14,505 bases of DNA from JAVKBW01 sp964352715. Its GTDB lineage: Bacteria > Pseudomonadota > Alphaproteobacteria > UBA8366 > Aestuariispiraceae. Numbering within the stretch: position 1 is the first letter of the stretch; each line of letters opens with the position of its first letter. A program made the position numbers and the translations under genes. A model generated the notes under the pieces. That model did no database searches and was not told the origin of the DNA. It saw only the letters and a list, made by a program, of their open reading frames with translations. The DNA lies in assembly GCA_964352715.1 (NCBI GenBank), contig CAYGSU010000086.1, positions 1 to 14,505 of the forward strand, in the 5' to 3' direction. Below, one piece after another: positions 5,554-13,126 of the stretch.

Positions 5554-6459
5554 CTAATCAGCCTTTCCCCTGATCGTCTCAGCCAGATAGTCGACGAAGG
5601 CGCGGGTTTTCGTCGGTAAATGCCGGGAATGGGGAAAGACGGCGTATAGGCCCACCGGTTCCGCCCGATAATCCGTCAGCACTTCCTCAAGCACGCCGTC
5701 CTCGATCTGCCGGTCGATGAAAAACCCCGGGATCCAGCCGACACCCTGCCCCTGTTCGGCGGCCCGCATCAGAATATCGCCGTTATTGGAACTCAGCTTA
5801 CCGGATACCCGGACCCGGATCGCCGCTGCGGACTGAGGATCGCGAAACTCCCACTGGTCACCCTGCGGCAGGTACTCGTAAACGAAACAGTTATGCTGCC
5901 CCAGATCGTCCGGTACTTCCGGCCGTCCGTTTTCGTCCCAGTAAGACGGTGACGCCGCAACGATGCGCGGAAACTCCGTGATCTTCTTCGCGACCAGGCT
6001 GGAATCGCTCATGTGCCCGATACGCACGGCGACATCGACCCCCTCTGACAGTAGATCCAGTTTCCGGTCGGAGAGACCCAGATCGACCTTCAGCTCCGGA
6101 TACCGCTTCATGAAGTCGGGAAGGATCGTCGACAGGTGCAACAAGCCGTATGAGACTGGCGCGTTGACCCGCAAGACCCCACGCGGCGAGGCCTGCAGAC
6201 TGGTTACCGCAGCGCGTGCTTCTTCCACCTCGTCAACAATCCGCCGACAACGCTCGTAGAAAACATTACCCGCCTCGGTTACCTGCAGTTTCCGGGTCGT
6301 CCGGTTCAGCAGGCGAACGCCCAGCGTTTCCTCCAGCCGCGCCACCTGCTTGCTGACGGCGGATTTGGACAACCCCAGAACTTCGGCAGCGCCGGTGAAG
6401 CTCGCCTGTTCCACCACCCGGGCGAAGGTAACAAACCCGCCAATTTCCTCATTTTGCAT
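5554..6459 (-). CDS. LysR-family transcriptional regulator, divergent from wrbA
   Basis: This is a 301-residue regulator starting at the ATG at 6459 (MQNEEIGGFVTF), the position where LysR proteins of this class usually begin. The winged HTH includes ARVVEQASFTGAAEVLGLSK and SAVSKQVARLEETLGVRLLN, followed by NRTTRKLQVTEAG. The effector domain follows (GVLRVNAPVSYGLLHL, VDVAVRIGHM, GQGVGWIPGF). An upstream in-frame ATG at 6495 would add 12 residues and has a slightly better AGG upstream. However, it lies inside the inverted repeat proposed as this regulator's operator, so the shorter start is preferred. Divergence from a wrbA-GST-pirin cluster suggests it controls a response to quinones or other electrophiles. 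Regulator family certain; ligand unknown. Confidence 0.9.
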   Translation of the reverse strand: MQNEEIGGFVTFARVVEQASFTGAAEVLGLSKSAVSKQVARLEETLGVRLLNRTTRKLQVTEAGNVFYERCRRIVDEVEEARAAVTSLQASPRGVLRVNAPVSYGLLHLSTILPDFMKRYPELKVDLGLSDRKLDLLSEGVDVAVRIGHMSDSSLVAKKITEFPRIVAASPSYWDENGRPEVPDDLGQHNCFVYEYLPQGDQWEFRDPQSAAAIRVRVSGKLSSNNGDILMRAAEQGQGVGWIPGFFIDRQIEDGVLEEVLTDYRAEPVGLYAVFPHSRHLPTKTRAFVDYLAETIRGKAD

Positions 6460-6477
6460 AACTATTGTATCCAAAAA

Positions 6478-6533
6478 GAAACAATCATGTTCCATTTTGC
6501 CTGATTGTTCCGGAATTTAAAGCGCTTATATCT
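6478..6533 (+). promoter_or_regulatory. Operator dyad and candidate wrbA promoter
   Basis: AACAATCA (6480-6487) and TGATTGTT (6502-6509) form a perfect 8-bp inverted repeat. Extended to 12 bases per arm (6478-6489 and 6500-6511) it matches at 10 of 12 positions. TTGTTC (6505-6510) and TATATC (6528-6533) are spaced by 17 bp as a possible sigma-70 promoter for wrbA, overlapping the right arm. A LysR dimer or tetramer bound there could control both directions. No experimental support. Confidence 0.5.
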
Positions 6534-6582
6534 CTGTCAGACGGAAAAACCGGCCAATATGGCCCAGCATGAGGAGCAAGAC

Positions 6583-7182
6583 ATGACGAAGGTTCTGGTA
6601 CTTTACTATTCGATGTACGGGCATATCGAAACCATGGCCAAGGCGGTTGCCGACGGCGCGAAGAGCGTCGATGGCGTTGAGGTCACGGTGAAGCGCGTTC
6701 CCGAAACGATGTCCGAGGATGCCGCGAAAAACGCCGGCGCGAAACTGGACCAGGATGCGCCGGTCGCCGAGCCTTCCGAACTTGCCGACTATGACGCGAT
6801 CATCATCGGAACGCCCACACGATTCGGCAACATGGCCGGTCAGATGCGAACATTCTTCGATCAGACGGGGGGCCTGTGGGCCCAGGGCAAACTTGTCGGC
6901 AAGGTCGGCAGCGTTTTCACCTCGACCGGCACCGGCGGCGGTAATGAATCGACCATCCTGACAACATGGCCGACCCTTGCTCACCAGGGCATGGTTCTCG
7001 TCGGCGCTCCGTATTCCATTCCGGAACTGACGGACATCAGCGAGATGCGCGGCGGCTCGCCCTATGGCGCCGGAACGATTGCCGGCCCGGACGGTTCGCG
7101 TCAGCCATCCGATACTGAACTGGCCATCGCCAAACATCAGGGCGCGCATGTTGCGTCTATCGCAAAGAAGCTCGCGGCCTGA
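6583..7182 (+). CDS. wrbA: NAD(P)H:quinone oxidoreductase, WrbA flavodoxin-like family
   Basis: This is a 199-residue protein, the usual WrbA length, from the ATG at 6583 with GAGGAG at 6571-6576. The longer upstream frame is not needed. The FMN phosphate loop is visible near the N-terminus (VLVLYYSMYGHIETMA). Typical WrbA segments follow: AIIIGTPTRFGNMAGQMRTF, the Gly-rich FTSTGTGGGNE with its Thr and Gly residues, LAHQGMVLVG, and the GGSPYGAGTIAGPDGSRQPS region. WrbA proteins are cytoplasmic tetramers that reduce quinones by two electrons, avoiding semiquinones. It is the first gene of a cluster with a hydroquinone-conjugate reductase and a pirin, read divergently from a LysR gene. Very secure family call. 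Confidence 0.95.
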   Translation: MTKVLVLYYSMYGHIETMAKAVADGAKSVDGVEVTVKRVPETMSEDAAKNAGAKLDQDAPVAEPSELADYDAIIIGTPTRFGNMAGQMRTFFDQTGGLWAQGKLVGKVGSVFTSTGTGGGNESTILTTWPTLAHQGMVLVGAPYSIPELTDISEMRGGSPYGAGTIAGPDGSRQPSDTELAIAKHQGAHVASIAKKLAA

Positions 7183-7203
7183 CCAGTCCGATGACGGCTC
7201 CGT

Positions 7204-7220
7204 CCGGCCCTCAAGGCCGG
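7204..7220 (+). other. GC-rich hairpin between wrbA and the GST gene
   Basis: CCGGCC (7204-7209) pairs with GGCCGG (7215-7220) over a five-base loop. There is no T run, so it is a poor terminator. It could act as an mRNA processing or stability element that uncouples the level of the downstream gene in the 86-bp gap. Confidence 0.4.
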
Positions 7221-7268
7221 GCGGGGTGACTGACCGGACCGGAAAACCAGAAACGAAGGAGAGAACCA

Positions 7269-8252
7269 ATGGGCCTCTTGATCGACGGCAAATGGCACGA
7301 CAAATGGTACGATACCGACTCGACCGGCGGTAAATTCAAGCGCGAGGAATCATCCTTCCGCAGCTGGGTTACCGCGGATGGCGAACCGGGACCGGCCGGC
7401 GACGGCGGCTTCAAGGCCGAGCCGGGCCGCTACCATCTGTATGTTTCCTATGCCTGTCCCTGGGCCCACCGGACCCTGATTTTCCGGGCGTTGAAAGGGC
7501 TGGAAGACATGATCGACGTGTCTGTCGTCAGCCCCTTCATGCTGGATGAAGGCTGGACCTTCGAGGAGAACTTTCCGGGCGTTGTTGCCGACCCGATCCA
7601 CAATGCAGACCGGATGCATCAGGTCTACACCGCCGCGAAGGCAGACTATACCGGCCGCGTGACCGTGCCTGTGCTGTGGGACAAGCAAAAGAACACCATC
7701 GTTTCCAATGAATCGGCTGAAATCATCCGCATGTTCAACACGGCGTTCGATGATGTCGGTGCGACACCGGGCGATTTCTATCCCGAAGCTCTTCAGGAGG
7801 AAATCGATGTGATCAACGCGACGGTTTACGACAACGTGAACAACGGCGTGTACAAGGCCGGCTTCGCGACGACACAGGAAGCCTATGGCGAGGCGGTTAC
7901 GGCGCTGTTCGATACGCTGGATGCGCTGGAGACGAAACTTGGCCGTCAACGCTACCTGGCCGGCGACCAGATCACGGAGGCTGACTGGCGGGCCTTTACC
8001 ACCCTGGTCCGTTTTGACCCGGTCTATGTCGGCCATTTCAAGACCAATATCCGACGTATCGTCGACTACCCCAATCTGTGGGCCTATACGCGCGACCTGT
8101 ATCAGGTGCCGGGCGTTGCCGGAACGGTCTTCATGGACCATATCAAGACCCACTATTACGGCAGTCATAAAACCATCAACCCGACCGGAATCATCCCCGT
8201 CGGTCCGGCCATGAACTTCGAGACTCCTCACGGCCGGGACGACAGGTTCTAG
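7269..8252 (+). CDS. Glutathionyl-hydroquinone reductase (Xi-class glutathione S-transferase, YqjG/EcfG-like)
   Basis: This is a 327-residue Xi-class GST. The thioredoxin-fold domain carries SYACPWAHR with catalytic Cys63 in the CPWA motif typical of this class, rather than a Ser/Tyr GST site. Upstream is the class-specific FRSWVTADG segment, and the all-helical C-terminal domain contains RYLAGDQITEADWRAFTTLV (close to 240-265). The enzyme reduces glutathionyl-hydroquinones to hydroquinone with glutathione, salvaging quinone adducts. AAGGAG at 7256-7261 precedes the ATG at a good distance. It lies between wrbA and a pirin gene, which fits a joint role in quinone handling. Comparable clusters exist in E. 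coli (yqjG near the pirin-type yhaK and the LysR gene yhaJ). Cytoplasmic; no signal peptide. Confidence 0.93.
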   Translation: MGLLIDGKWHDKWYDTDSTGGKFKREESSFRSWVTADGEPGPAGDGGFKAEPGRYHLYVSYACPWAHRTLIFRALKGLEDMIDVSVVSPFMLDEGWTFEENFPGVVADPIHNADRMHQVYTAAKADYTGRVTVPVLWDKQKNTIVSNESAEIIRMFNTAFDDVGATPGDFYPEALQEEIDVINATVYDNVNNGVYKAGFATTQEAYGEAVTALFDTLDALETKLGRQRYLAGDQITEADWRAFTTLVRFDPVYVGHFKTNIRRIVDYPNLWAYTRDLYQVPGVAGTVFMDHIKTHYYGSHKTINPTGIIPVGPAMNFETPHGRDDRF

Positions 8253-8282
8253 ATCACCGGCACCCTATGGGATTGTACCGAC

Positions 8283-8981
8283 ATGATTGATCATCGACCC
8301 TTCGAAGGCCTCGGCGCTTTTCGTATCGACTGGCTGAATGCCAAACATCATTTCAGCTTCGGCAGCTATTACGATCCGTCGCGCATGGGCTTCGGCCCCT
8401 TGCGGGTCTGGAACGACGACGAAATTCAGCCGATGAGCGGTTTCGATCCGCACCCGCACCGAGACATGGAAATCATCACCTATGTCCGCGAGGGGGCGAT
8501 AACCCACCGCGACAGTCTTGGAAACGAAGGCCGCACGGAGGCCGGAGATATTCAGGTGATGTCTGCCGGCACCGGCATCGTGCATGGTGAATGGAACCGC
8601 GACGACGACCTGACCCGGCTGTTCCAGATCTGGATCATGCCGCGCACAAGCGGTCTGACGCCACGCTGGGAAACCCGCAAGTTTCCCAAGGCGGCTGACG
8701 GCGTGCTGAAACCGATGGCCTCGGGAGAAGCGCATATCGAAGGAGCGTTGCCGATCGACCAGGATGCCACGCTCTATGCCGGCACCTTACCGAAGGGCGG
8801 CACCATCACACATACGATGAAAGCCGGCAGAGGGGCCTATCTGGTACCCACAAACGGCGATATCACTGTAAACGGCGTATCGATCAAGGCGCGGGATGGC
8901 GTCGCCGTTGCAGATGAAGCCTTCATCGAAGTCAATGCGCTGGAGAAAACCGAATTGATCATGGTCGACGTTCTGCTGTAG
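8283..8981 (+). CDS. Pirin family protein (YhhW-type, possible quercetinase-like)
   Basis: This is a 232-residue bicupin of the pirin family, the usual bacterial length. The N-terminal metal site is intact: H57 and H59 in FDPHPHRDMEIITYV, H101 and E103 in GTGIVHGEWN. The N-terminus FGSYYDPSRMGFGPLRVWND and QIWIMPRTSGLTPRWE are pirin signatures. The C-terminal cupin lacks obvious ligands, as is normal. Some bacterial pirins (E. coli YhhW) have quercetin 2,3-dioxygenase activity; others act as redox-sensitive regulators. The gene begins 30 bp after the GST gene with only a weak GGGA upstream, and is probably the last gene of the wrbA unit. Confidence 0.92.
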   Translation: MIDHRPFEGLGAFRIDWLNAKHHFSFGSYYDPSRMGFGPLRVWNDDEIQPMSGFDPHPHRDMEIITYVREGAITHRDSLGNEGRTEAGDIQVMSAGTGIVHGEWNRDDDLTRLFQIWIMPRTSGLTPRWETRKFPKAADGVLKPMASGEAHIEGALPIDQDATLYAGTLPKGGTITHTMKAGRGAYLVPTNGDITVNGVSIKARDGVAVADEAFIEVNALEKTELIMVDVLL

Positions 8982-9125
8982 ATCAGCGCCCGCAAGGGCC
9001 GTTCTGCCACGAAGTTCAACAACATTTTATCTATCGGTTCTGGACTTTCGCACCTATCCGCCGTGTAATCCGCTCAATTGGGGGGCGGTTCACTGAAACC
9101 GCGCAGACAGGCAGATAATTGTGTC

Positions 9126-9512
9126 ATGAACGAACTGGATATTAGTTTCGACGATGATATCTGCGTCGATGTCGTTGACGCAGCGCCACCGCCGCCGAGC
9201 GTGCGGCCTGACGACAAACGCGCCAGCCCCCGCATCCGCCTTGAAAACATCTGGCTTCGTTATGATAAACGCGATCTGGTTATCGCCAATGTCAGCCAGA
9301 CCGGCGTGTTCGTAGAGACCACACTTGCTGAACTGCCGGCAAACGGCATATTCGACTGCCACATCGTCGCAGAACTGTTCCAGACGAAAATCTGCGTTCC
9401 GGCAAAGGCGCAGGTTGTGCGTCACGAAAAGTTTCGGGGCTATGCGCTTCGCTACAAGACCAAGGTTGAGGTCTGGAACAAGATTTTCGAAAAGACCCGA
9501 CCGACAAATTGA
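9126..9512 (+). CDS. PilZ-domain protein, putative c-di-GMP receptor
   Basis: This is a 128-residue protein. After an acidic, proline-containing N-terminal tail (residues 1-30) comes a single PilZ domain. Both c-di-GMP-binding motifs are visible: RxxxR as R32-ASP-R36, and NxSxxG as N55-V-S57-Q-T-G60. These are followed by beta strands (GVFVET, AKAQVVRHEKFRGYALRY). Such proteins bind c-di-GMP and change motility, surface attachment or polysaccharide export through a partner. The partner cannot be inferred from this tail-plus-domain layout. The start chosen is the ATG at 9126; the longer frame starting earlier crosses a small hairpin (GCGGTT 9085-9090 with AACCGC 9097-9102) and lacks domain content. 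It stands alone between the pirin and chaC genes. Confidence 0.85.
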   Translation: MNELDISFDDDICVDVVDAAPPPPSVRPDDKRASPRIRLENIWLRYDKRDLVIANVSQTGVFVETTLAELPANGIFDCHIVAELFQTKICVPAKAQVVRHEKFRGYALRYKTKVEVWNKIFEKTRPTN

Positions 9513-9590
9513 CCCTCTTGCCGCTTTTCAAACAGCCATAACGCGCTAGATTGTCTGGGACGTTGGCTGAAAGGCGGAACTCAAAACAAA

Positions 9591-10283
9591 ATGGTGCTGG
9601 ACCGGGAAACGATCAGGAACGGTGTCATTCAGGATATCGTTGCAGAAGGCGAACGGCTGGGCTTGCTTCGATGCTGGACAAAGGAAGAACGCGACGCCTC
9701 GCGCGCAGCTGTGCTCGCCAGCAAACCGGCTGGTGCCGTTTGGGTTTTCGCCTACGGGTCACTGATCTGGAACCCAGCCTTCAACTATGCCGAAAAGAAA
9801 CGTGGCCTGTTATACGGCTATCACCGGTCATTCTGTCTGTGGACGCCGGTCGGACGCGGCACACCGGAAAATCCGGGCCTTGTTCTGGCCTTGAAGCGCG
9901 GCGGGTCCTGCAACGGGCTCTTGTATCGCCTGCATGACGATCCTGACCGTCAGATTGAAGAGCTGGACATCATCTGGGCCCGGGAAATGGTAACCGGGTC
10001 GTATCTGCCTTCCTGGTTCCGGGTCGAAACCGAGACCGGGCCGATTACCGCCATATCTTTCGCAATCAACCCGGACTGCGACCGCTTCGCTGCGGAACTG
10101 TGCCAGAAAGAAGCAGCGCAGGCGATCGCCACAGCACAGGGTCGCCTCGGACCGTGCCACGAATACCTTGAAAACACCGTTCAGGCCCTAAATGACATGG
10201 ATATCATCGATTCCAGGCTGAACGGCTTGCGGGATGAAGTTGCCCGCTGCCGAAACGCCGCTGTACAGGGAGTTCTGTCATGA
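9591..10283 (+). CDS. chaC: ChaC-family gamma-glutamylcyclotransferase (glutathione-degrading)
   Basis: This is a 230-residue ChaC protein. The defining motif VFAYGSLIWNP is at residues 52-62 (substrate-binding YGSLIWN loop). The catalytic glutamate is expected at E132 in IIWAREMVTGSY. Other family segments are GYHRSFCLWTPVGRGTPENP and GLVLALKRGGSCNGLLYRL. ChaC enzymes release 5-oxoproline and Cys-Gly from glutathione in the cytoplasm. The ATG at 9591 follows an AAAGGCGG stretch. The stop overlaps the start of msrB (ATGA, 10280-10283), so glutathione turnover and methionine sulfoxide repair are translated from one message. Family call secure. Confidence 0.94.
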   Translation: MVLDRETIRNGVIQDIVAEGERLGLLRCWTKEERDASRAAVLASKPAGAVWVFAYGSLIWNPAFNYAEKKRGLLYGYHRSFCLWTPVGRGTPENPGLVLALKRGGSCNGLLYRLHDDPDRQIEELDIIWAREMVTGSYLPSWFRVETETGPITAISFAINPDCDRFAAELCQKEAAQAIATAQGRLGPCHEYLENTVQALNDMDIIDSRLNGLRDEVARCRNAAVQGVLS

Positions 10284-10690
10284 CAGCCGAAATCAAAGAA
10301 AAAGTCGTAAAACCGGATTCCGAATGGAAACAGCAGCTTTCGCCGGAACAGTACAAGGTGACTCGCAAGCACGGCACCGAACGGGCGTTCTCCGGCCAGT
10401 ACTGGAACGCCAAGACCGATGGCGTCTATCACTGCGTCTGCTGTGACCAGCCGCTGTTCGACGCCCAAACAAAATACGATTCCGGCACCGGATGGCCGAG
10501 TTTCTACGCACCGGTCGCCGATGACGCCGTGACAGACAAGGAAGACCGGTCGCTGTTCATGCGGCGTACCGAAACCCTGTGTTCCCGCTGCGACGCCCAT
10601 CTCGGGCATGTATTTCCGGACGGGCCGCAGCCGACCGGCCTTCGTTATTGCATGAATTCAGCCGCGCTGACGCTGAAACCCCGCTCTTGA
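10280..10690 (+). CDS. msrB: Peptide-methionine (R)-S-oxide reductase MsrB
   Basis: This is a 136-residue MsrB. Two zinc-binding CxxC pairs are present, C52/C55 (HCVCCDQ) and C101/C104 (LCSRCDAHLGHVF), together with catalytic Cys124 in LRYCMNSAAL. The SGxGWPSF segment reads SGTGWPSF (T70), so the resolving cysteine found in many MsrB proteins is absent. A 1-Cys-type mechanism with direct recycling by thioredoxin or glutathione is likely. No signal peptide, so it acts in the cytoplasm on free or protein-bound Met-R-sulfoxide. It is the middle gene of the chaC-msrB-TPR unit, overlapping both neighbours by four bases. Confidence 0.96.
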   Translation: MTAEIKEKVVKPDSEWKQQLSPEQYKVTRKHGTERAFSGQYWNAKTDGVYHCVCCDQPLFDAQTKYDSGTGWPSFYAPVADDAVTDKEDRSLFMRRTETLCSRCDAHLGHVFPDGPQPTGLRYCMNSAALTLKPRS

Positions 10691-12252
10691 GCGCAAAGGG
10701 CCTGAACCCGCTGCATCAGGCGGCCCTGCACGAACAGGCCGGCCGCTCAGCCAGCGCCGAAAAAGCCTACAGGAAGGCCCTGCAGGCCGATCCGGCCAAC
10801 GAGGACGGCTATCGACTTCTGTCCGGCTTCTACGCCCGGCGCGGCAAGCTGAAACAGGCTGAAACAGTGCTGCAGCGGGGCATCGACCGAACCGGCCTCA
10901 GCGCAGGATTGAGGGTCGATCTGGGCACGCTCTACCAGCAGTCGGGCCGACCGGAAGATGCCGAGACCGTGTATCGCGCGGTTCTGGTCGACCTGCCCGA
11001 TCACCCCGCCGCGCTGACCAACCTTGCTGGCCTGAGCTTTGTTACCGGCGCCTATGAAGAAGGCCTGGCGGCCGCCGAACACGCCTGTCGTGTCGCACCC
11101 GACCATCCGGCCCCGCACAGCAACCGGGGCAATCTGCTGGCAGCCCTCGGGCGGTTCGACGCTGCGGATGAAGCCTTTGCAGCTGCACTTAAACGCGATC
11201 CCAACCATGCAGACGCCCGCGCAAATCTTGCCAACCATCTGAAAAACTCCGGGCGCATCGAGGCCGCGCGTGATGCCTATCGCGACGGCACACAGCGGTT
11301 CCGCCACGATCCACGTTTCGCCTTCGGGCTGGCGCTGTCCTCACTCGGCACCGGCGACCTGAAAACCGGCTGGGCCTATTACGAAGCCGGCTTTGCGTCC
11401 GGCGACCGCGTGCCGGACCGTCGACGTGCGGCAACGGACTGGTTTGGCGGCGATCTTGCCGGCAAAACGCTGCTGATCTGGCCGGAACAGGGCCTTGGCG
11501 ACGAGATTCTGTTTGCCTCCTGCCTGCCCGACCTGCACCGCGCCTTGCCGGATACAAGGATCATTCTGGAATGCGACCCACGACTTTTGACACTGTTTCA
11601 AAGATCTTTTCCGTTTTTGACCGTGGTTCCTGAGGACGGTATCAAAGTAGGCAACGTCGAAGCGCAGGCCCCAATCGGGCGACTACCCGGCCTTTTTCGA
11701 CAACAAATTACCAATTTTGACGCACCGAAAGCCTATTTATCACCGGATATGGAAAAGAAGGCTGCGATGGAAGCTCACCTTGCCGGCCTTCCACCGGGCA
11801 AAAAAGTCGGCATTTCATGGCGAAGCGGGCTGGTTAACCAGAAACGGGCGCACGGACTTACCGACCTTGATGACTGGGCGGATTTACTGAAATCGCCCGG
11901 TATCGTGCCGGTAAACCTTCAGCATGGCGATGTCGATGCCGAACTGGACACATTCAGGGATCGGTATGCGATAGTAGACATTCATCATGTGCCGGGTCTG
12001 GACCTGCGTGACGACCTGGACGGCGTCTTTGCGCTGATTTCCGCACTCGACAGTGTGGTCAATGTCGGCACCAGCATCATGGGGATGGCCGGCGCGCTGG
12101 CAGTCCCACAGCATGTGCTGATGCGCGAACAGGAATGGATCACCCTGGGTACCGATGAATTGCCCTGGTTCGCCAATGCCACCGTTCACCAGCGCAAGGT
12201 GTCCGATAACTGGGAAAAAGCGCTGGAAAGCGTGCGTTCCAGCCTCGTTTGA
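10687..12252 (+). CDS. TPR protein with C-terminal GT9-like glycosyltransferase fold
   Basis: The probable start is TTG at 10687, overlapping the msrB stop as TTGA. No in-frame ATG exists until far into the protein, and the longer frame upstream lies inside msrB. It encodes 521 residues. About five to six tetratricopeptide repeats span residues 8-235 (HQAALHEQAGRSASAEKAYR, GTLYQQSGRPEDAETVYRAV, NRGNLLAALGRFDAADEAFA, NLANHLKNSGRIEAARDAYR). A Rossmann-like C-terminal region (about 257-521) follows, with IWPEQGLGDEILFASCLPDL, VGISWRSG and DLDGVFALISALDSVVNVGT, resembling TPR-linked GT9/GT41-like sugar transferases. Proteins of this build are common in alphaproteobacteria and often lack a known acceptor. 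No signal peptide or transmembrane helix. Catalytic competence is not established. Confidence 0.8.
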   Translation: MSAKGLNPLHQAALHEQAGRSASAEKAYRKALQADPANEDGYRLLSGFYARRGKLKQAETVLQRGIDRTGLSAGLRVDLGTLYQQSGRPEDAETVYRAVLVDLPDHPAALTNLAGLSFVTGAYEEGLAAAEHACRVAPDHPAPHSNRGNLLAALGRFDAADEAFAAALKRDPNHADARANLANHLKNSGRIEAARDAYRDGTQRFRHDPRFAFGLALSSLGTGDLKTGWAYYEAGFASGDRVPDRRRAATDWFGGDLAGKTLLIWPEQGLGDEILFASCLPDLHRALPDTRIILECDPRLLTLFQRSFPFLTVVPEDGIKVGNVEAQAPIGRLPGLFRQQITNFDAPKAYLSPDMEKKAAMEAHLAGLPPGKKVGISWRSGLVNQKRAHGLTDLDDWADLLKSPGIVPVNLQHGDVDAELDTFRDRYAIVDIHHVPGLDLRDDLDGVFALISALDSVVNVGTSIMGMAGALAVPQHVLMREQEWITLGTDELPWFANATVHQRKVSDNWEKALESVRSSLV

Positions 12253-12486
12253 CGCGAATTATCGAAAAAATCGATTTTTCTGGCCCGGTTTCAAGAAACA
12301 TCGGAAATATCGAACTTTCCCTCCAGAATTATTAAATTTTCCGAACTGAAAAAGAATCCCGCAACAAGGCTTGTAATACCCGTTCAACATCACTATTTAG
12401 AATGCGTCTAAGAAACGTTACTAGCGCATCGACCAGACGGGTCTGCTGCGCTGGCATTTGAAACTGAAACTGACACAGAGGACGAT
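12253..12486. promoter_or_regulatory. Intergenic region with candidate peroxiredoxin promoter
   Basis: This 234-bp region is clearly AT-richer than its surroundings and has no convincing gene. TTGTAA (12371-12376) and TATTTA (12394-12399) are spaced by 17 bp and form the best sigma-70-like promoter. A short perfect dyad TTAGA/TCTAA (12397-12401 and 12407-12411, five-base spacer) overlaps its -10 and could be a regulator site. AGAGGA at 12477-12482 is the ribosome binding site of the peroxiredoxin gene. Confidence 0.35.
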
Positions 12487-13002
12487 ATGATCAAGATTGG
12501 CGAAAAGATCCCTTCCGTAACATTCCGAACCCGGGTCGATGGTGCCTGGAAAGACGTCAACACGGACGAAATCTTCAAGGGCAAGACGGTCGTGCTGTTC
12601 GCCCTGCCGGGCGCATTCACGCCGACCTGTTCCTCGACGCACCTTCCGGGCTTTCTGGAACATCGCGATGAAATTCTGGCACAGGGCGTCGATGAAATCG
12701 CGTGCCTGTCGGTTAACGACAGCTTCGTCATGAACGCCTGGGCGAAAGACCAGATGATCGACGACGAAGTCCGCATGATTCCTGACGGCAACGGCGAATT
12801 TTCCGAAGGCATGGGAATGCTGGTCAAGAAGCATGATCTCGGCTTCGGTTCGCGCAGCTGGCGCTATGCCGCCGTGATCACCGACGGCAAGGTCGAACAG
12901 CTTTTTGTCGAAGACATGAAAGCGCCGGGCGACCCGTTTGAAGTTTCGGATGCCGGCACGGTGCTGTCCTATCTGAAATCGCGTAAATCGGCTGCGGCCT
13001 GA
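12487..13002 (+). CDS. Peroxiredoxin, Prx5/PMP20 (type II, AhpE-like atypical) family
   Basis: This is a 171-residue thioredoxin-fold peroxidase. The peroxidatic cysteine is C48 in PGAFTPTCSSTHLPG, with the conserved Thr45 and Pro41 of the active site. R126 (GSRSWRYA) is the conserved arginine. A second cysteine, C73 in IACLSVND, matches the CLSVND segment common in the Prx5/PMP20 class but is not at the usual resolving position, so glutathione or glutaredoxin may recycle it. It reduces H2O2 and alkyl hydroperoxides in the cytoplasm. It has its own ribosome binding site and upstream promoter candidate and is followed by terminators, so it is probably monocistronic. Confidence 0.95.
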   Translation: MIKIGEKIPSVTFRTRVDGAWKDVNTDEIFKGKTVVLFALPGAFTPTCSSTHLPGFLEHRDEILAQGVDEIACLSVNDSFVMNAWAKDQMIDDEVRMIPDGNGEFSEGMGMLVKKHDLGFGSRSWRYAAVITDGKVEQLFVEDMKAPGDPFEVSDAGTVLSYLKSRKSAAA

Positions 13003-13044
13003 TTTCGCAAAACCTGCAAGACCTGTGAGCGCGCGACACCCCCC

Positions 13045-13066
13045 ATCCTGATTCCCCAATCAGGAT
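13045..13066 (+). other. Perfect 9-bp hairpin (ATCCTGATT / AATCAGGAT)
   Basis: A nine-base stem (13045-13053 with 13058-13066) is closed by a CCCC loop. It is the first of three hairpins after the peroxiredoxin gene. There is no T run, so it is more likely an mRNA 3'-end stabiliser or protein-binding site than a terminator. Confidence 0.6.
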
Positions 13067-13090
13067 ACGTCGCCCGCCGGGTCCCGGAGG

Positions 13091-13115
13091 CGGATGTGGG
13101 CTTCCCCCACATCCG
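13091..13115 (+). other. Perfect 10-bp hairpin (CGGATGTGGG / CCCACATCCG)
   Basis: A ten-base perfect stem (13091-13100 with 13106-13115) surrounds a five-base CTTCC loop, extendable by a G-U and a G-C pair. It is the second of the three hairpins. No T run follows directly. Confidence 0.65.
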
Positions 13116-13126
13116 TCTCCAACTGA

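Noticed and set aside
7350..8231. Minus-strand 293-residue frame opposite the GST gene
   Set aside because: Long only because of codon bias on the real strand; the plus strand encodes a full Xi-class GST with CPWA motif.
10579..10686. N-terminal extension of the TPR protein into msrB
   Set aside because: It begins at GTG inside msrB and is rich in Arg/Pro; the TTGA overlap at 10687 gives the natural start just before the first TPR helix.
12263..12280. AAAAATCGATTTTT palindrome after the TPR gene as a terminator
   Set aside because: A perfect 14-base palindrome, but the stem is almost all A-T with no loop, so it would be too weak; possible DNA-bending or chance AT-rich element.
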